Positions 17,967 through 26,980 of a stretch of DNA of 64,000 bases are shown here, one piece after another (position 1 is the stretch's first letter; each line of letters begins with the position of its first letter). The stretch is from Vibrio agarilyticus (GTDB lineage Bacteria > Pseudomonadota > Gammaproteobacteria > Enterobacterales > Vibrionaceae). The stretch lies in the NCBI RefSeq assembly GCF_012641465.1, contig NZ_JABAIK010000009.1:124001-188000 (forward strand). Direction: 5' to 3'. The notes beneath the pieces were generated by a model that saw only the letters and a list, made by a program, of their open reading frames with translations, was not told where the DNA came from and made no database searches. The translations under genes and the position numbers were made by a program.

Positions 17967-19718
17967 ATGCTGTCAGACATTGAAATTAGTCACACCACCG
18001 AGCTTAAACCCATCGCAGCAATTGCCCATCGAGCCGGCCTGCATGATAACGAATTCAACGCTATTGGAGCTCATAAAGCCAAGGTCGATGCACAAGCTGT
18101 ATTGAAACGCTTTGATGACCAACACGACGGTAAATTCATTTTGGTTACTGCGGTAACGCCTACACCACTTGGCGAAGGCAAAACGGTCACGACTATCGGT
18201 CTATCACAAGGGCTACAGACCCTAGGCCGTTCCGTCATGACTTGTATTCGCCAGCCTTCTATGGGCCCCGTATTTGGAGTCAAAGGTGGCGCCGCTGGCG
18301 GAGGTTATTCACAAGTGGCTCCAATGGATGAACTCAACTTACATCTCACCGGAGATATTCATGCTGTTACAGCGGCGCACAATTTAGCGTCGGCAGCGAT
18401 TGATGCACGCCTTTACCATGAGCAGCGTGATGGTTATGAAGCCTTTGAGGCTCGCACCGGGCTCAAAGCACTGCGAATCGACCCAAATCATGTGGTTTGG
18501 AAACGAGTGATTGATCATAACGACCGCGCGTTACGCATGGTCACAGTCGGACTAAATGAACCCAATAAATCGGTCAATGGCTATGTTCGACAAGATGGCT
18601 TTGATATTTCCGCTGCATCGGAATTGATGGCGATTTTAGCGCTGGCAACGGATCTTCATGACATGCGTAAACGTATCGGTCGCATTGTTGTTGCCTATGA
18701 TTTTGATCATAACCCCATTACAGCGGAAGATCTGCAAGTCGCCGGCGCAATGACCGTCGTACTTAAAGACGCTATCAACCCAACCTTAATGCAATCACTT
18801 GAAGGGGTTCCGACACTGATCCACGCAGGTCCTTTTGCCAATATTGCGCACGGCAACTCTTCGATAATCGCCGACCGAGTGGCGCTCAAACTCGCCGATT
18901 ATGTGGTTACCGAAGCAGGATTTGGCTCAGATATGGGGTTTGAAAAAGCGTGTAATATCAAAGCGGCAGTATCAAATCACGCCCCAGATTGCGTAGTGCT
19001 GGTAGCAACACTGCGCAGCTTAAAAGCGAATTCGGGTCTTTATGATTTGCGTCCAGGCGCAGCGCTTCCCGATTCACTGGTGACGGAAAATCACGCGGCG
19101 CTCAAAGCTGGGTTTGCTAACCTTGAATGGCATATCAATAACATTAAAAAATATCAGTTGCCCGTCGTTGTCGCGCTCAACCGTTTTCCTCAAGACAGCG
19201 ATAGTGAAATTGCGCAATTGGGCCAGTGGATTCACGAACTTGACCCCGAAATCGGTTTTGCACAAAGTGAAGCCTTTGCTAAAGGCGGTATTGGCACACA
19301 AGCACTTGCTCAAGCGGTACTGAAGGCGTGTGAACAACCACATAACTTCACGCCGTTATACACCACAGAGATGGGATTGCTCGAAAAACTGACAGCAGTT
19401 GCCACTCGAGGCTATGGCGCTCAAGCACTTCATTTGAGTGAGCTGGCCCAGCAACAATTGGCCCGATTCGACGCGTTAGGCTTTGGCTCTAGCAGCGTTT
19501 GCATCGCCAAAACCCCGCTATCCATTTCGGCCAATGCGGCACTAAAAGGGGCGCCCAAAGCGTTTGACCTTGATATTCGTGAACTTAAGCTCTGCGCCGG
19601 TGCCGGTTTTATCTACGCGCTCACAGGCGATGTGATGACCATGCCCGGATTGTCAGATAAACCCGCCTTTATGGCGCTTGATATTGACGCCAACGGACAA
19701 ATTATCGGCCTATCCTAA
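17967..19718 (+). CDS. fhs: Formate-tetrahydrofolate ligase
   Basis: Joins formate to tetrahydrofolate with ATP to give 10-formyl-THF for purine and formyl-methionine synthesis. It has 583 residues, slightly longer than the usual 555-560. Visible blocks: the phosphate-binding loop [20 protein letters not shown] near residue 62, the family signature [20 protein letters not shown], the folate and nucleotide region [16 protein letters not shown], then [20 protein letters not shown], and the C-terminal [20 protein letters not shown]. The ATG at 17967 follows TTGGAG. It is monocistronic, with a PurR-type operator upstream and a terminator downstream. E. coli lacks this enzyme; many Vibrio have it. 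Confidence 0.98.
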   Translation: MLSDIEISHTTELKPIAAIAHRAGLHDNEFNAIGAHKAKVDAQAVLKRFDDQHDGKFILVTAVTPTPLGEGKTVTTIGLSQGLQTLGRSVMTCIRQPSMGPVFGVKGGAAGGGYSQVAPMDELNLHLTGDIHAVTAAHNLASAAIDARLYHEQRDGYEAFEARTGLKALRIDPNHVVWKRVIDHNDRALRMVTVGLNEPNKSVNGYVRQDGFDISAASELMAILALATDLHDMRKRIGRIVVAYDFDHNPITAEDLQVAGAMTVVLKDAINPTLMQSLEGVPTLIHAGPFANIAHGNSSIIADRVALKLADYVVTEAGFGSDMGFEKACNIKAAVSNHAPDCVVLVATLRSLKANSGLYDLRPGAALPDSLVTENHAALKAGFANLEWHINNIKKYQLPVVVALNRFPQDSDSEIAQLGQWIHELDPEIGFAQSEAFAKGGIGTQALAQAVLKACEQPHNFTPLYTTEMGLLEKLTAVATRGYGAQALHLSELAQQQLARFDALGFGSSSVCIAKTPLSISANAALKGAPKAFDLDIRELKLCAGAGFIYALTGDVMTMPGLSDKPAFMALDIDANGQIIGLS

Positions 19719-19749
19719 CCACTCAAACGCGCTTCACGCATTTCTACTC

Positions 19750-19782
19750 CCTCGCCCAAACGCTCAGCTGGGCGAGGTTTTC
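19750..19782 (+). terminator. Intrinsic terminator after fhs
   Basis: CCTCGCCCA (19750-19758) pairs with TGGGCGAGG (19769-19777), a perfect 9-bp stem with a 10-base loop, then TTTTCC. It lies 32 bp after the fhs stop. Confidence 0.88.
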
Positions 19783-19999
19783 CATGCTTTTTCTGCCCTT
19801 CCCACCCTTCTATTTTCAATTTTAAAACTCAAATTATTCACAACGCCATGCAATTTTCTGGCTATGGTTGAAATAAAGATCCAACTTGTTGGGTCTAGTT
19901 AATCAGATTTTGCTTATTTGATAATCAAATTCGCTGAGCGGTTGAGCGAGCTGAGCATCATCAAAAATAAAACACTCACCCGTCTAATGGAGATTTGAC

Positions 20000-20284
20000 A
20001 TGAACAAAATTGAAAAAAGCGCCACATTTGCCTCACTCGCTCTTTCTGTTGCTCTTAGCTCTGCCGCGTTCGCTGCTGATGCGCCAGCTGGCAGTACAGG
20101 CGCTGCAATTGGCGCAAGCGATAAAGTTCATTGCTATGGTGTGCACGCGTGCAAAGGCAACTCTGATTGTAAAACCGCTGATAATGCTTGTAAGGGCCAA
20201 AATGTTTGTAAAGGGCATGGATTCAAAGCGATGGACGCCAAAACGTGTTTAGATTCTGGCGGTGTAATTGGCGATATTCAGTAA
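20000..20284 (+). CDS. Bufferin-type Cys-rich precursor peptide (BufA-like)
   Basis: A 94-residue secreted peptide. Residues 1-25 are a Sec signal peptide ending SSAAFA, and the mature part begins ADAPAG. It carries six cysteines in a CKG-rich pattern: [26 protein letters not shown] and later KTCLDSGG. Together with the following DUF692 and DUF2063 genes this is the precursor of a bufferin, a ribosomally made peptide whose Cys residues are modified by an iron enzyme and which binds copper or similar metals in the periplasm. I place it nearer the BufA2-type than the DUF2282 (BufA1) type by its CKG repeats, but that is recognition only. The ATG follows TGGAGATTTGAC. Confidence 0.85.
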   Translation: MNKIEKSATFASLALSVALSSAAFAADAPAGSTGAAIGASDKVHCYGVHACKGNSDCKTADNACKGQNVCKGHGFKAMDAKTCLDSGGVIGDIQ

Positions 20285-20373
20285 TCCTACGATTTAGGGA
20301 GCAATCACGGTGCGGGTCACCAAACTCGCGCTGTGGTTGTTCCTGTTATTACACCAAACGCAAAGGATGCACT

Positions 20374-21204
20374 ATGACAGTGAGCTTTGGGTTGGGTTTA
20401 CGAACTCAGCACTATCACGATTTTCTTGAAACCCCACAACCTGTAGATTGGCTTGAGGTCATTTCAGAAAACTTTATGGTTAAAGGCGGTAAGCCGCTTA
20501 CGATGCTCGATAAAATTCGCGCCAATTACCCAATGACAATGCATGGCGTCTCAATGTCGATTGGTAGCGTTGACGGACTCGACCGAGAATATCTCGCGCA
20601 ATTAAAGCAACTAGAACAGCGCATCGAACCGTTATGGGTGTCCGATCACCTCTGCTGGACGGGTTGCCACGGTAAAAAGCTCCACGACTTGATGCCACTG
20701 CCTTTCACCAAAGAGGCACTTAACGTCGTATCGCGCAATATTCTTCAAGCTCAAGACATTTTACAGCGCCCTTTAGTGATCGAAAATGTCTCAAGTTATG
20801 TCGAATTCACCTGCTCTGAAATGAGCGAATGGGCGTTTTTAAGCGAGGTGTGCCAGCGTACTGACTGTGAATTACTGCTTGATCTGAATAATATTTATGT
20901 GAGTGCCATAAACCACAACTTCTCCTGCGAGGATTTTATTAATGGCATCCCTCGTGAGCGTGTACGACAGTTTCATCTTGCTGGTCATCAAAACAACGGC
21001 ACGCATTTAATTGACACCCACGATCACCCGGTTTGCGAGGCAGTTTGGACGCTTTATCAGCGAGCGCTAACACGATTTGGCCCTGTGCCGACAATGATTG
21101 AGCGAGACGATGATATTCCGCCAATCAGCACTCTGCTGAGTGAGCTTGATATTGCGCGAAAACTGGCGGCCGCAACGTTCACCGACAGCACTGTCGAAGC
21201 GTAA
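20374..21204 (+). CDS. MNIO-family (DUF692) multinuclear iron enzyme, BufB-like
   Basis: A 276-residue TIM-barrel protein of the DUF692 family, now called MNIO (multinuclear non-heme iron-dependent oxidative) enzymes, which modify Cys residues of precursor peptides. Family marks: [15 protein letters not shown] at the start, [38 protein letters not shown]-like helix then [32 protein letters not shown] and IDTHDHPV, and MIERDDDIP. The His, Asp, Glu and Asn of these motifs are the iron ligands in the family. I start it at ATG 20374, after AAAGGA; the frame from 20245 overlaps bufA and is rejected. It is 89 bp after the precursor gene and 17 bp before its partner. Confidence 0.93.
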   Translation: MTVSFGLGLRTQHYHDFLETPQPVDWLEVISENFMVKGGKPLTMLDKIRANYPMTMHGVSMSIGSVDGLDREYLAQLKQLEQRIEPLWVSDHLCWTGCHGKKLHDLMPLPFTKEALNVVSRNILQAQDILQRPLVIENVSSYVEFTCSEMSEWAFLSEVCQRTDCELLLDLNNIYVSAINHNFSCEDFINGIPRERVRQFHLAGHQNNGTHLIDTHDHPVCEAVWTLYQRALTRFGPVPTMIERDDDIPPISTLLSELDIARKLAAATFTDSTVEA

Positions 21205-21221
21205 TTAATTAAAGGACTAAC

Positions 21222-22019
21222 ATGACCTTAAACGAGCTTCAAATCGAGTTTCAAAATATTGTCCTTGCACCTTGTTGCCGAGGCGCCGATTGGGTCACCC
21301 AAAACACGCCATCATCATCTGAAAACCCGTTATCTGCCACAGAACGGCTAAACATTTATCACAATGCCTATCGAGCGCGCTTGCTGGAGGTAATGGAAGA
21401 TACCTTTGCCCATACCGCACTGTATCTTGGTGAAGTTTGGTTTGAGCAATTGGCAAAACGTTATATCGAGTTACACCACTCCACATTTAACAACATTGGT
21501 CTCTATGGCGATTTATTCGCCTCGTTTTTACACCAGCAATTACCACAAGATGGTGACGTCGCCGAATTAGCCACAATGGACTGGCAATTAAGGCGCGCCT
21601 TTGATGGCAAAGAGAGTTTTGCAATGACACTCGAACAGTTAGGGGCAATTGCCGCGCAGCACGGCGACGCGCCGTTGACCCTCTGTTTTGTGGCCACCCT
21701 GTCGCGCGTGCCAATGGCATTTAATACGCTCGAAATTTGGCACGCAATTGACCAAGAGCAAACGCCACCCGTCGCCTTCGCGCTTCATAACCCGATTGAT
21801 GTTGTTATCTGGCGTAAAGGAGACTCACCGCACTTTCGCAGTTTATCGCCAATGGAGTCTCAAGCCATTCAATGTGTAGAAAATGGATTGGATCTCAACG
21901 AGATTGGCGATCATCTTCAAACAAAGTTCCCACAAGAGAATATCTCTGCTGAACTCGGCTTATTGATCCAGCGTTGGATCAGCGATGAAATGTTGGCATT
22001 TGCCCCTGTCACTCAATAA
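21222..22019 (+). CDS. DUF2063-family partner protein, BufC-like
   Basis: A 265-residue protein whose N-terminal part (residues 1-95) is the DUF2063 domain, often annotated as putative DNA-binding, and whose C-terminal part is a winged-helix-like domain. Marks: LSATERLNIYHNAYRARLLEVMEDTF, then HTALYLGEVWFEQLAKRYI (given here in pieces as recognisable helices) and the C-terminal LSPMESQAIQCVENG. In bufferin and related systems this protein works with the DUF692 enzyme, probably by presenting the precursor peptide, rather than binding DNA. It directly follows bufB with AAAGGA at the start. No DoxX-type bufD follows; an ERIC element closes the cluster. Confidence 0.9.
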   Translation: MTLNELQIEFQNIVLAPCCRGADWVTQNTPSSSENPLSATERLNIYHNAYRARLLEVMEDTFAHTALYLGEVWFEQLAKRYIELHHSTFNNIGLYGDLFASFLHQQLPQDGDVAELATMDWQLRRAFDGKESFAMTLEQLGAIAAQHGDAPLTLCFVATLSRVPMAFNTLEIWHAIDQEQTPPVAFALHNPIDVVIWRKGDSPHFRSLSPMESQAIQCVENGLDLNEIGDHLQTKFPQENISAELGLLIQRWISDEMLAFAPVTQ

Positions 22020-22042
22020 CCACGGTATATATACAACGGGCA

Positions 22043-22196
22043 TATACCCAAACAACTTGAACTTGCAGGTGGGCGACAAGCGAGCAAAGCCTCTGAGCAC
22101 TTCGTGAACATAGATGAGCTACGTAATGAGGTTTGTGAGTGCCAGCCCCTTAATTTTTTAAAGAAAAGCCCTGCAGCTTCAAGTGGGACGGGTATA
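22043..22196 (+). repeat. ERIC element between bufC-like gene and sbcC
   Basis: Starts TATACCCAAACAACTTGAAC, contains GAGCACTTCGTGAACATAG and TAATGAGGTTTGTGAG, carries a short insert (CCTTAATTTTTTAAAG) in the right half and ends GCAGCTTCAAGTGGG then ACGGGTATA. The sbcC stop codon is 2 bp away on the other side, so it lies between two converging 3' ends. Confidence 0.9.
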
Positions 22197-22197
22197 C

Positions 22198-25100
22198 TCA
22201 TACCTGATTTACAACACTGTTGCTATACATCGACAGCGTTGAGCCTGTTCGCGTTGCTTTAATATCAATTCGCTGATTCATCTGCTCTTTGAGTTCCGAG
22301 ACATGAGAGATCACGCCAATCATTCGTCCCGAAAGTTGCAATTCAATCAAAATATCAATGGCTAAGTCGAGTGATTCCGCATCTAGACTGCCAAACCCTT
22401 CATCGATAAAAAGCGTGTCTAACCGAATCCCACCTGCGTAAGATTGCACCACATCCGAAAGCCCGAGCGCGAGAGCTAATGCCGCCATAAAGGACTCTCC
22501 CCCTGAAAGAGTGGCAACATCGCGCGTTTTCCCGGTATAGCTGTCTTCCACCATGAGATCGAGACCGCGACCTGCAACGCCTTTAAAACCGTCTAGTTTA
22601 CGTTGAAGCAAATAACGGCCTCGACTCATTTTTGCCAACCGCTCTGACGCCTGAATTAAGACATCGTCGAGCAAAACACCAAGCACAAACCGATGCAAAC
22701 TGATGCGACTGCCGGTTTTACCGCTTGCGACATCGTGCAAAGTGCCAAACACCTTATACTCTTCGGCAAGCTGTTGGTTTGCTTGATTAATCGCGCTAAC
22801 TTTCTCTGTCACCGTTTGGTACTGACGCCACTGAGTGGTGATGTGATCAAGCTGAGCCTGATGCGCCTGATGTTGCTCTTGTGTAGCGACCAACTGCGCC
22901 GTGACTGTGATTAAATCCGTCGCCGGCTGCGCATTGACTCGCGTGCTCAAATCCGCAACGGTCTGCTCCAATTTTATCTGGGCCGTACCAAATTCATTCA
23001 GCTGCGCACGCCACTGTGCAATACTTTCTTCACTTGCGCGGGTTTGGAGAAATTCGGCCTCATCAGCAAAGCAGGAGTTTGCTAACGCCTCACTCCAGTG
23101 TGTATTTGCTTCATTCTCAGCTAAATCGGCTTGATTCAACCAGGTGATATGAGAGTGATGTTCGGCTTGAACTTTTGAAAACGCGATACGTTGCTGCTCG
23201 AGATGCTGCTGCGCTCCTTGCCATTGTTGTTCAAGATTTCGAAGCGCTTGGTCTACGTTTTGTCGCTGGGCATCAATATAAGCCAGGTTAATCCGCTGCT
23301 CTTTCACTGTGTCAGGAACAAGCTGAGCGACAGTTTCAAGCACCTTCTGCGCCTGTTCGCTCAAAAGATCCAAACTTGCCACCAGCCCGATATGTTGTTG
23401 TTCGGTCGTTTGGCATGTCTGCGCCCCTTTTTCACAACGGGCGCGCAGCGTAACCAGATGTTGCTCAAGCGATTCGAGATTGATCGTCTCAAGACGATTC
23501 AACTGACCATTGACTTGATTTAGCGCGTCCATCACTTGCTCACGGGTCTGATAAGCGTGCGTTACCAACGACTCTTGATACTCTTGATGCTGCTTTTGGT
23601 GCAATTTGTGCGCTTCTACCAAAGCCGCAAGCGCAGTCTGCTGCTCGTTTAATGCACTTAATGCACTCTCAACAAGTTGACGACTTTGTTTCACTTGCTC
23701 TTGAGTGATAACGGCATTCTCAAATTGCGCCAAATGCGGGTGCGCTTCACTGCCACAAACGGGGCATGGAGTACCCGGCTCTAATTTTGCCGCCAGTACC
23801 GCGGCCTGCGCGCGATGCCAAGACAGCTCCACTTCATCGGCTCGATGCTGCGCCTGCTGCCAAACGGCTGTGGCTTGAGTCACGTTATGACGCTGCGCCT
23901 CTTGTTGCTGGCTCATTTGCGCCAGCGTGGCCGCCAATCCATCGATTTTATCCAGCAACTGCAGCGTTGCAGAGAAAGCTTGCTGCTCCGAGACCCATTG
24001 CGGCTTCAAGCTCAATTCATTTTTGCTCTGATGAATGAGCAGCTCATGCTGCTGGCTCTCTTGTTCTAACTTGGCAAGATGTTCTCGAAAGCGCGTTAAA
24101 TCGGACCTGAGCTTGACCTCTTCCGTTTGCTTACTTTGCTGTGACGCAAGCAATTGCCCATATTCCATCGCATACTGCTTTTGCTGTTTGAGCGTATCGC
24201 GCTGCAACTCTAACTCGCCACGGTGTTGGGCTTGAGATTGAGCCTCTTTCCACGCCTCTTCGGCGTGAGCTAACATTTTCTGCTGAGCAGTCTCTTGTTC
24301 GGCCAAATGGCCGACTTGTGTTTTCAGCGTCGCCGTTTTTTGCTGCGCGTCTTGCCACTGAACATGAACTAGAGCCAGACCTCGCGCTTTTTCAGCTAAA
24401 TTACATCGAGCTTCAAGCGCCTCCATTTCTGGCAAGCTTTGCTGATGCGCCGCTAATTGCTGCTGCTGATACGTCAGTTCGTTTTGCTCTTTGATGTAAA
24501 GCTCTGCTTGACGTTTTTGCTGCTGCAGATCAGTCACTTGTGTGGCTGTTTGTTGATGGGCGAGCTGGCATTGGTTCAGTAGTGGCTCAAGTTGGCAACC
24601 CAGTTCAACCAACTGCGCTTCATTTTCAACATTGATCACCTGCAGGGCGCCTTGGATCTGATTGTCAAACTCGCCTTTGCGCTTGGTAATATCGCTGGCG
24701 CGATCTTTCAATGCCCATTCAATCCGCTTGTAAATATCCGTTTGAAACAACTGGCCAAAGATTTCTTCACGTTGGGTCGATGAGGCCAACAACAATTGTC
24801 TAAACTGGCCTTGGGGTAGCACCATGACTTGACGAAATTGTGAATCGCTCAATCCTAATAATTGAGTGATTTCGGTTTTTACTTGGCTGGTTTTGCTCGT
24901 GATCAGCTCTAACTCGCCGTCAATTCGGTACAAAGAGGCGCTGTGTTTGCGTAATGTGGTTCCCTCACCACGGGCTTTGGGCTGAAACTGCTCGGGCGCT
25001 CGCTGCACGCGATAACGTTTATCGCCAAGCGCGAACTCTAAGGTGACTTCTGTTGGCACATTTTCAGGTGCGAAATCGCAACGCATTTGATTGCCCTGGC

Positions 25101-25281
25101 GTTCTGCACCTGTGGTTTCGCCATAAAGCGCAAAACAGATCGCATCGAGAATCGACGTTTTACCCGACCCCGTTGGGCCATTAATTAAGAACAATGGGTT
25201 ATTGCCAAGCTCAGCAAAATTAATTCGCTCCGTACCGGCAAAAGGGCCAAACGCCTGCATGGTGAGTGTAATTGGTCTCAT
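22198..25281 (-). CDS. sbcC: Exonuclease subunit SbcC
   Basis: A 1027-residue SMC/Rad50-like ATPase that with SbcD cuts hairpins and protein-blocked DNA ends. Motifs: N-terminal Walker A NGPTGSGKTS near residues 34-43, Q-loop region QFRQVMVLPQGQFRQLL, long coiled coils, the zinc hook CPVCGSEAHP near residue 505, ABC signature ATLSGGESFMAALALALGL and Walker B TLFIDEGFGSLD at the C-terminus. Length matches the family. It follows sbcD by 9 bp in the same operon. Its stop lies 2 bp from an ERIC end. Confidence 0.97.
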   Translation of the reverse strand: MRPITLTMQAFGPFAGTERINFAELGNNPLFLINGPTGSGKTSILDAICFALYGETTGAERQGNQMRCDFAPENVPTEVTLEFALGDKRYRVQRAPEQFQPKARGEGTTLRKHSASLYRIDGELELITSKTSQVKTEITQLLGLSDSQFRQVMVLPQGQFRQLLLASSTQREEIFGQLFQTDIYKRIEWALKDRASDITKRKGEFDNQIQGALQVINVENEAQLVELGCQLEPLLNQCQLAHQQTATQVTDLQQQKRQAELYIKEQNELTYQQQQLAAHQQSLPEMEALEARCNLAEKARGLALVHVQWQDAQQKTATLKTQVGHLAEQETAQQKMLAHAEEAWKEAQSQAQHRGELELQRDTLKQQKQYAMEYGQLLASQQSKQTEEVKLRSDLTRFREHLAKLEQESQQHELLIHQSKNELSLKPQWVSEQQAFSATLQLLDKIDGLAATLAQMSQQQEAQRHNVTQATAVWQQAQHRADEVELSWHRAQAAVLAAKLEPGTPCPVCGSEAHPHLAQFENAVITQEQVKQSRQLVESALSALNEQQTALAALVEAHKLHQKQHQEYQESLVTHAYQTREQVMDALNQVNGQLNRLETINLESLEQHLVTLRARCEKGAQTCQTTEQQHIGLVASLDLLSEQAQKVLETVAQLVPDTVKEQRINLAYIDAQRQNVDQALRNLEQQWQGAQQHLEQQRIAFSKVQAEHHSHITWLNQADLAENEANTHWSEALANSCFADEAEFLQTRASEESIAQWRAQLNEFGTAQIKLEQTVADLSTRVNAQPATDLITVTAQLVATQEQHQAHQAQLDHITTQWRQYQTVTEKVSAINQANQQLAEEYKVFGTLHDVASGKTGSRISLHRFVLGVLLDDVLIQASERLAKMSRGRYLLQRKLDGFKGVAGRGLDLMVEDSYTGKTRDVATLSGGESFMAALALALGLSDVVQSYAGGIRLDTLFIDEGFGSLDAESLDLAIDILIELQLSGRMIGVISHVSELKEQMNQRIDIKATRTGSTLSMYSNSVVNQV

Positions 25282-25290
25282 GTCGCCCTG

Positions 25291-26421
25291 CTATTTCTGC
25301 AATTGTTTCAGAATCTGATGAACCGCTTGAGCTTGTTCATCGTTCAAGCTATCACCTTGTGCTTGCGCAAAAAAATCGTCAAACATCTCAAATTCGCTGC
25401 GCGCCAGCTTCGCCTGCCCCATCGGATTTTCCACCCCTATCAGCATTCCCGGCTTTTCCAAGTGCAACACATTGGGATAAACCTCTCGCAGCTTCTCCAT
25501 CGGGTTTAAAATGGCGTGTTTATCGGTGAGACGGACTAGCAGATAATCTTCTCGCTTAGGATCGCTGACGCCTAGCTCAAGTAACCTTGCCAGCTCCCCT
25601 TCAATGATGCGCATTTCATGAGGCGCACGCAGATCAAGATGCTCAATACATACAGGCCCCTCTTTGGTCAGTTCAACCAAGGTGACCCCTTTACGTTGAT
25701 GCTGTTCAGAAAAGCTGTATTTCATTAGCGAGCCGGAATAACGGATATGCTCTGCACCTTTATATTGAGGCTGGTGCAGATGACCGAGCGCGACATAATC
25801 AAACGATAAAAAATGTTCGTGACTCACGCGATCTGAGCCGCCAATAGACAAAGGCCGCTCTGAATCTGAATCGATTGCACCGTCGACAAAACAGTGGCTT
25901 ATTAGAACATTGCGCATCGAACTATCGCGCTGTGCGATGATCTGCTCAACAAGCACCTGATGCGCGCTATCAAAATCGCTTACACGTTCCGAAAAATGGT
26001 GGCGTACTTGCTCAGGATCGGCGTACGGAATGCCAAAAAACGCCACTTCACCGACCGTATCACTGCGCAAAATGACGGGCTTTGTCATCGCGTCAAATGA
26101 TCCAATGATATATAATCCGCTGGCTTTGAGCTGCGAAGCTGCAAACGCGAGCCGCTCAGCCCCATCGTGATTGCCGGGGATCAAAATCATCGGAATGTTG
26201 AGTGCGCCACAGACTTCGTCCACCACATGATTAAGCAGCTCGATCGCTTTTGTCGGCGGCACTGAGCGATCATAAATGTCCCCCGCTACGATCAGTGCAT
26301 CCACAGGATGTTGCTTTAGATAATCAATTAATTGGGAGAGCACAGCCGCCTGATCATCAATCAGGGATACGCCGTGAAATTGTCGGCCGAGGTGCCAATC
26401 TGATGTGTGAATAAATTTCAT
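25291..26421 (-). CDS. sbcD: Exonuclease subunit SbcD
   Basis: The nuclease subunit of SbcCD, a calcineurin-like metallophosphoesterase of 376 residues using manganese. Motifs in order: HTSDWHLGRQFHG, VAGDIYDRSVPP, ILIPGNHDGAERL, ISHCFVDGA and ALGHLHQPQ, which supply the metal-binding Asp, His and Asn residues. I start at ATG 26421 so that the protein begins MKFIHTSDWHLG as in the family; a TTG 15 bp upstream is less likely. It is the first gene of the sbcDC operon. Confidence 0.97.
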   Translation of the reverse strand: MKFIHTSDWHLGRQFHGVSLIDDQAAVLSQLIDYLKQHPVDALIVAGDIYDRSVPPTKAIELLNHVVDEVCGALNIPMILIPGNHDGAERLAFAASQLKASGLYIIGSFDAMTKPVILRSDTVGEVAFFGIPYADPEQVRHHFSERVSDFDSAHQVLVEQIIAQRDSSMRNVLISHCFVDGAIDSDSERPLSIGGSDRVSHEHFLSFDYVALGHLHQPQYKGAEHIRYSGSLMKYSFSEQHQRKGVTLVELTKEGPVCIEHLDLRAPHEMRIIEGELARLLELGVSDPKREDYLLVRLTDKHAILNPMEKLREVYPNVLHLEKPGMLIGVENPMGQAKLARSEFEMFDDFFAQAQGDSLNDEQAQAVHQILKQLQK

Positions 26422-26603
26422 GAAATGAGCGCGCAAAACAGAAAATCAAAGCCGCAGTGTAGCGTAAAGCGTGCTTTTTCCCAACGACGCTTTTTTCGCA
26501 ATAGCAAACAAAGGCTGAATCAGAAAATTGAGTTGGAAATGCCGAATAAGAGCAGAGGCAGATGAGTGTCGCGAGATTTAAAAGGGAAAACGAGGAAAAA
26601 GAA

Positions 26604-26677
26604 TGGAGGCGCCTCCCGGAGTCGAACCGAGGTCCACGGATTTGCAATCCGCTGCATGGCCACTCTGCCAAGGCGCC
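26604..26677 (-). tRNA. tRNA-Cys (GCA)
   Basis: On the complement the 74-base sequence folds as a cloverleaf: acceptor GGCGCCT pairs with AGGCGCC, followed by T and an encoded CCA; D arm GGCAGAGTGGCCATGC; anticodon stem GCGGA with loop TTGCAAA, anticodon GCA at 26643-26645; T arm with GGTTCGACTCC. This is the only tRNA in the window and it stands alone between sbcD and torA. Confidence 0.97.
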
Positions 26678-26838
26678 TTCGTGAAGCCTGCGTTGGCTTC
26701 GAGGCGTAATGTACCCGTTTGACGAACAGAGTCAAACGCTAATTTCCTTCAATTGATTCGTTTGCAGTTTTTAACAGCAATTCGATGCAAGTTACGTCAA
26801 ATCGCGAATAAAACAGGCGCAGCCGATTGCACCTGTTT

Positions 26839-26965
26839 TATACCCGCCCCACTTGAAGTTGCAGTGGTGTTGACTGGTACTCACAAACCTCATCACATAG
26901 CTCATCTATGTTCAGAGGCTTTGCTCGCTTGTCGCTTACCTGCATCTTCAGTTTGTTTGGTTATA
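26839..26965 (-). repeat. ERIC element, inverted, downstream of torA
   Basis: Starts TATACCCGCCCCACTTGAAG, contains CTCACAAACCTCATCACATAG and ends TTGTTTGGTTATA. At 127 bp it has the classical ERIC length. It lies 15 bp past the torA stop. One outer block (CATCTATGTTCAGAGGC) is shortened relative to other copies. Confidence 0.9.
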
Positions 26966-26980
26966 TTCATTAAAGCTGAT

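Noticed and set aside
20310-20429. 39-residue frame from a GTG between the bufA-like and bufB-like genes, hydrophobic start, AGGGAG upstream
   Set aside because: It overlaps the bufB start in another frame, has no recognisable domain, and ends 54 bases into bufB. It could be a leader but evidence is too thin.
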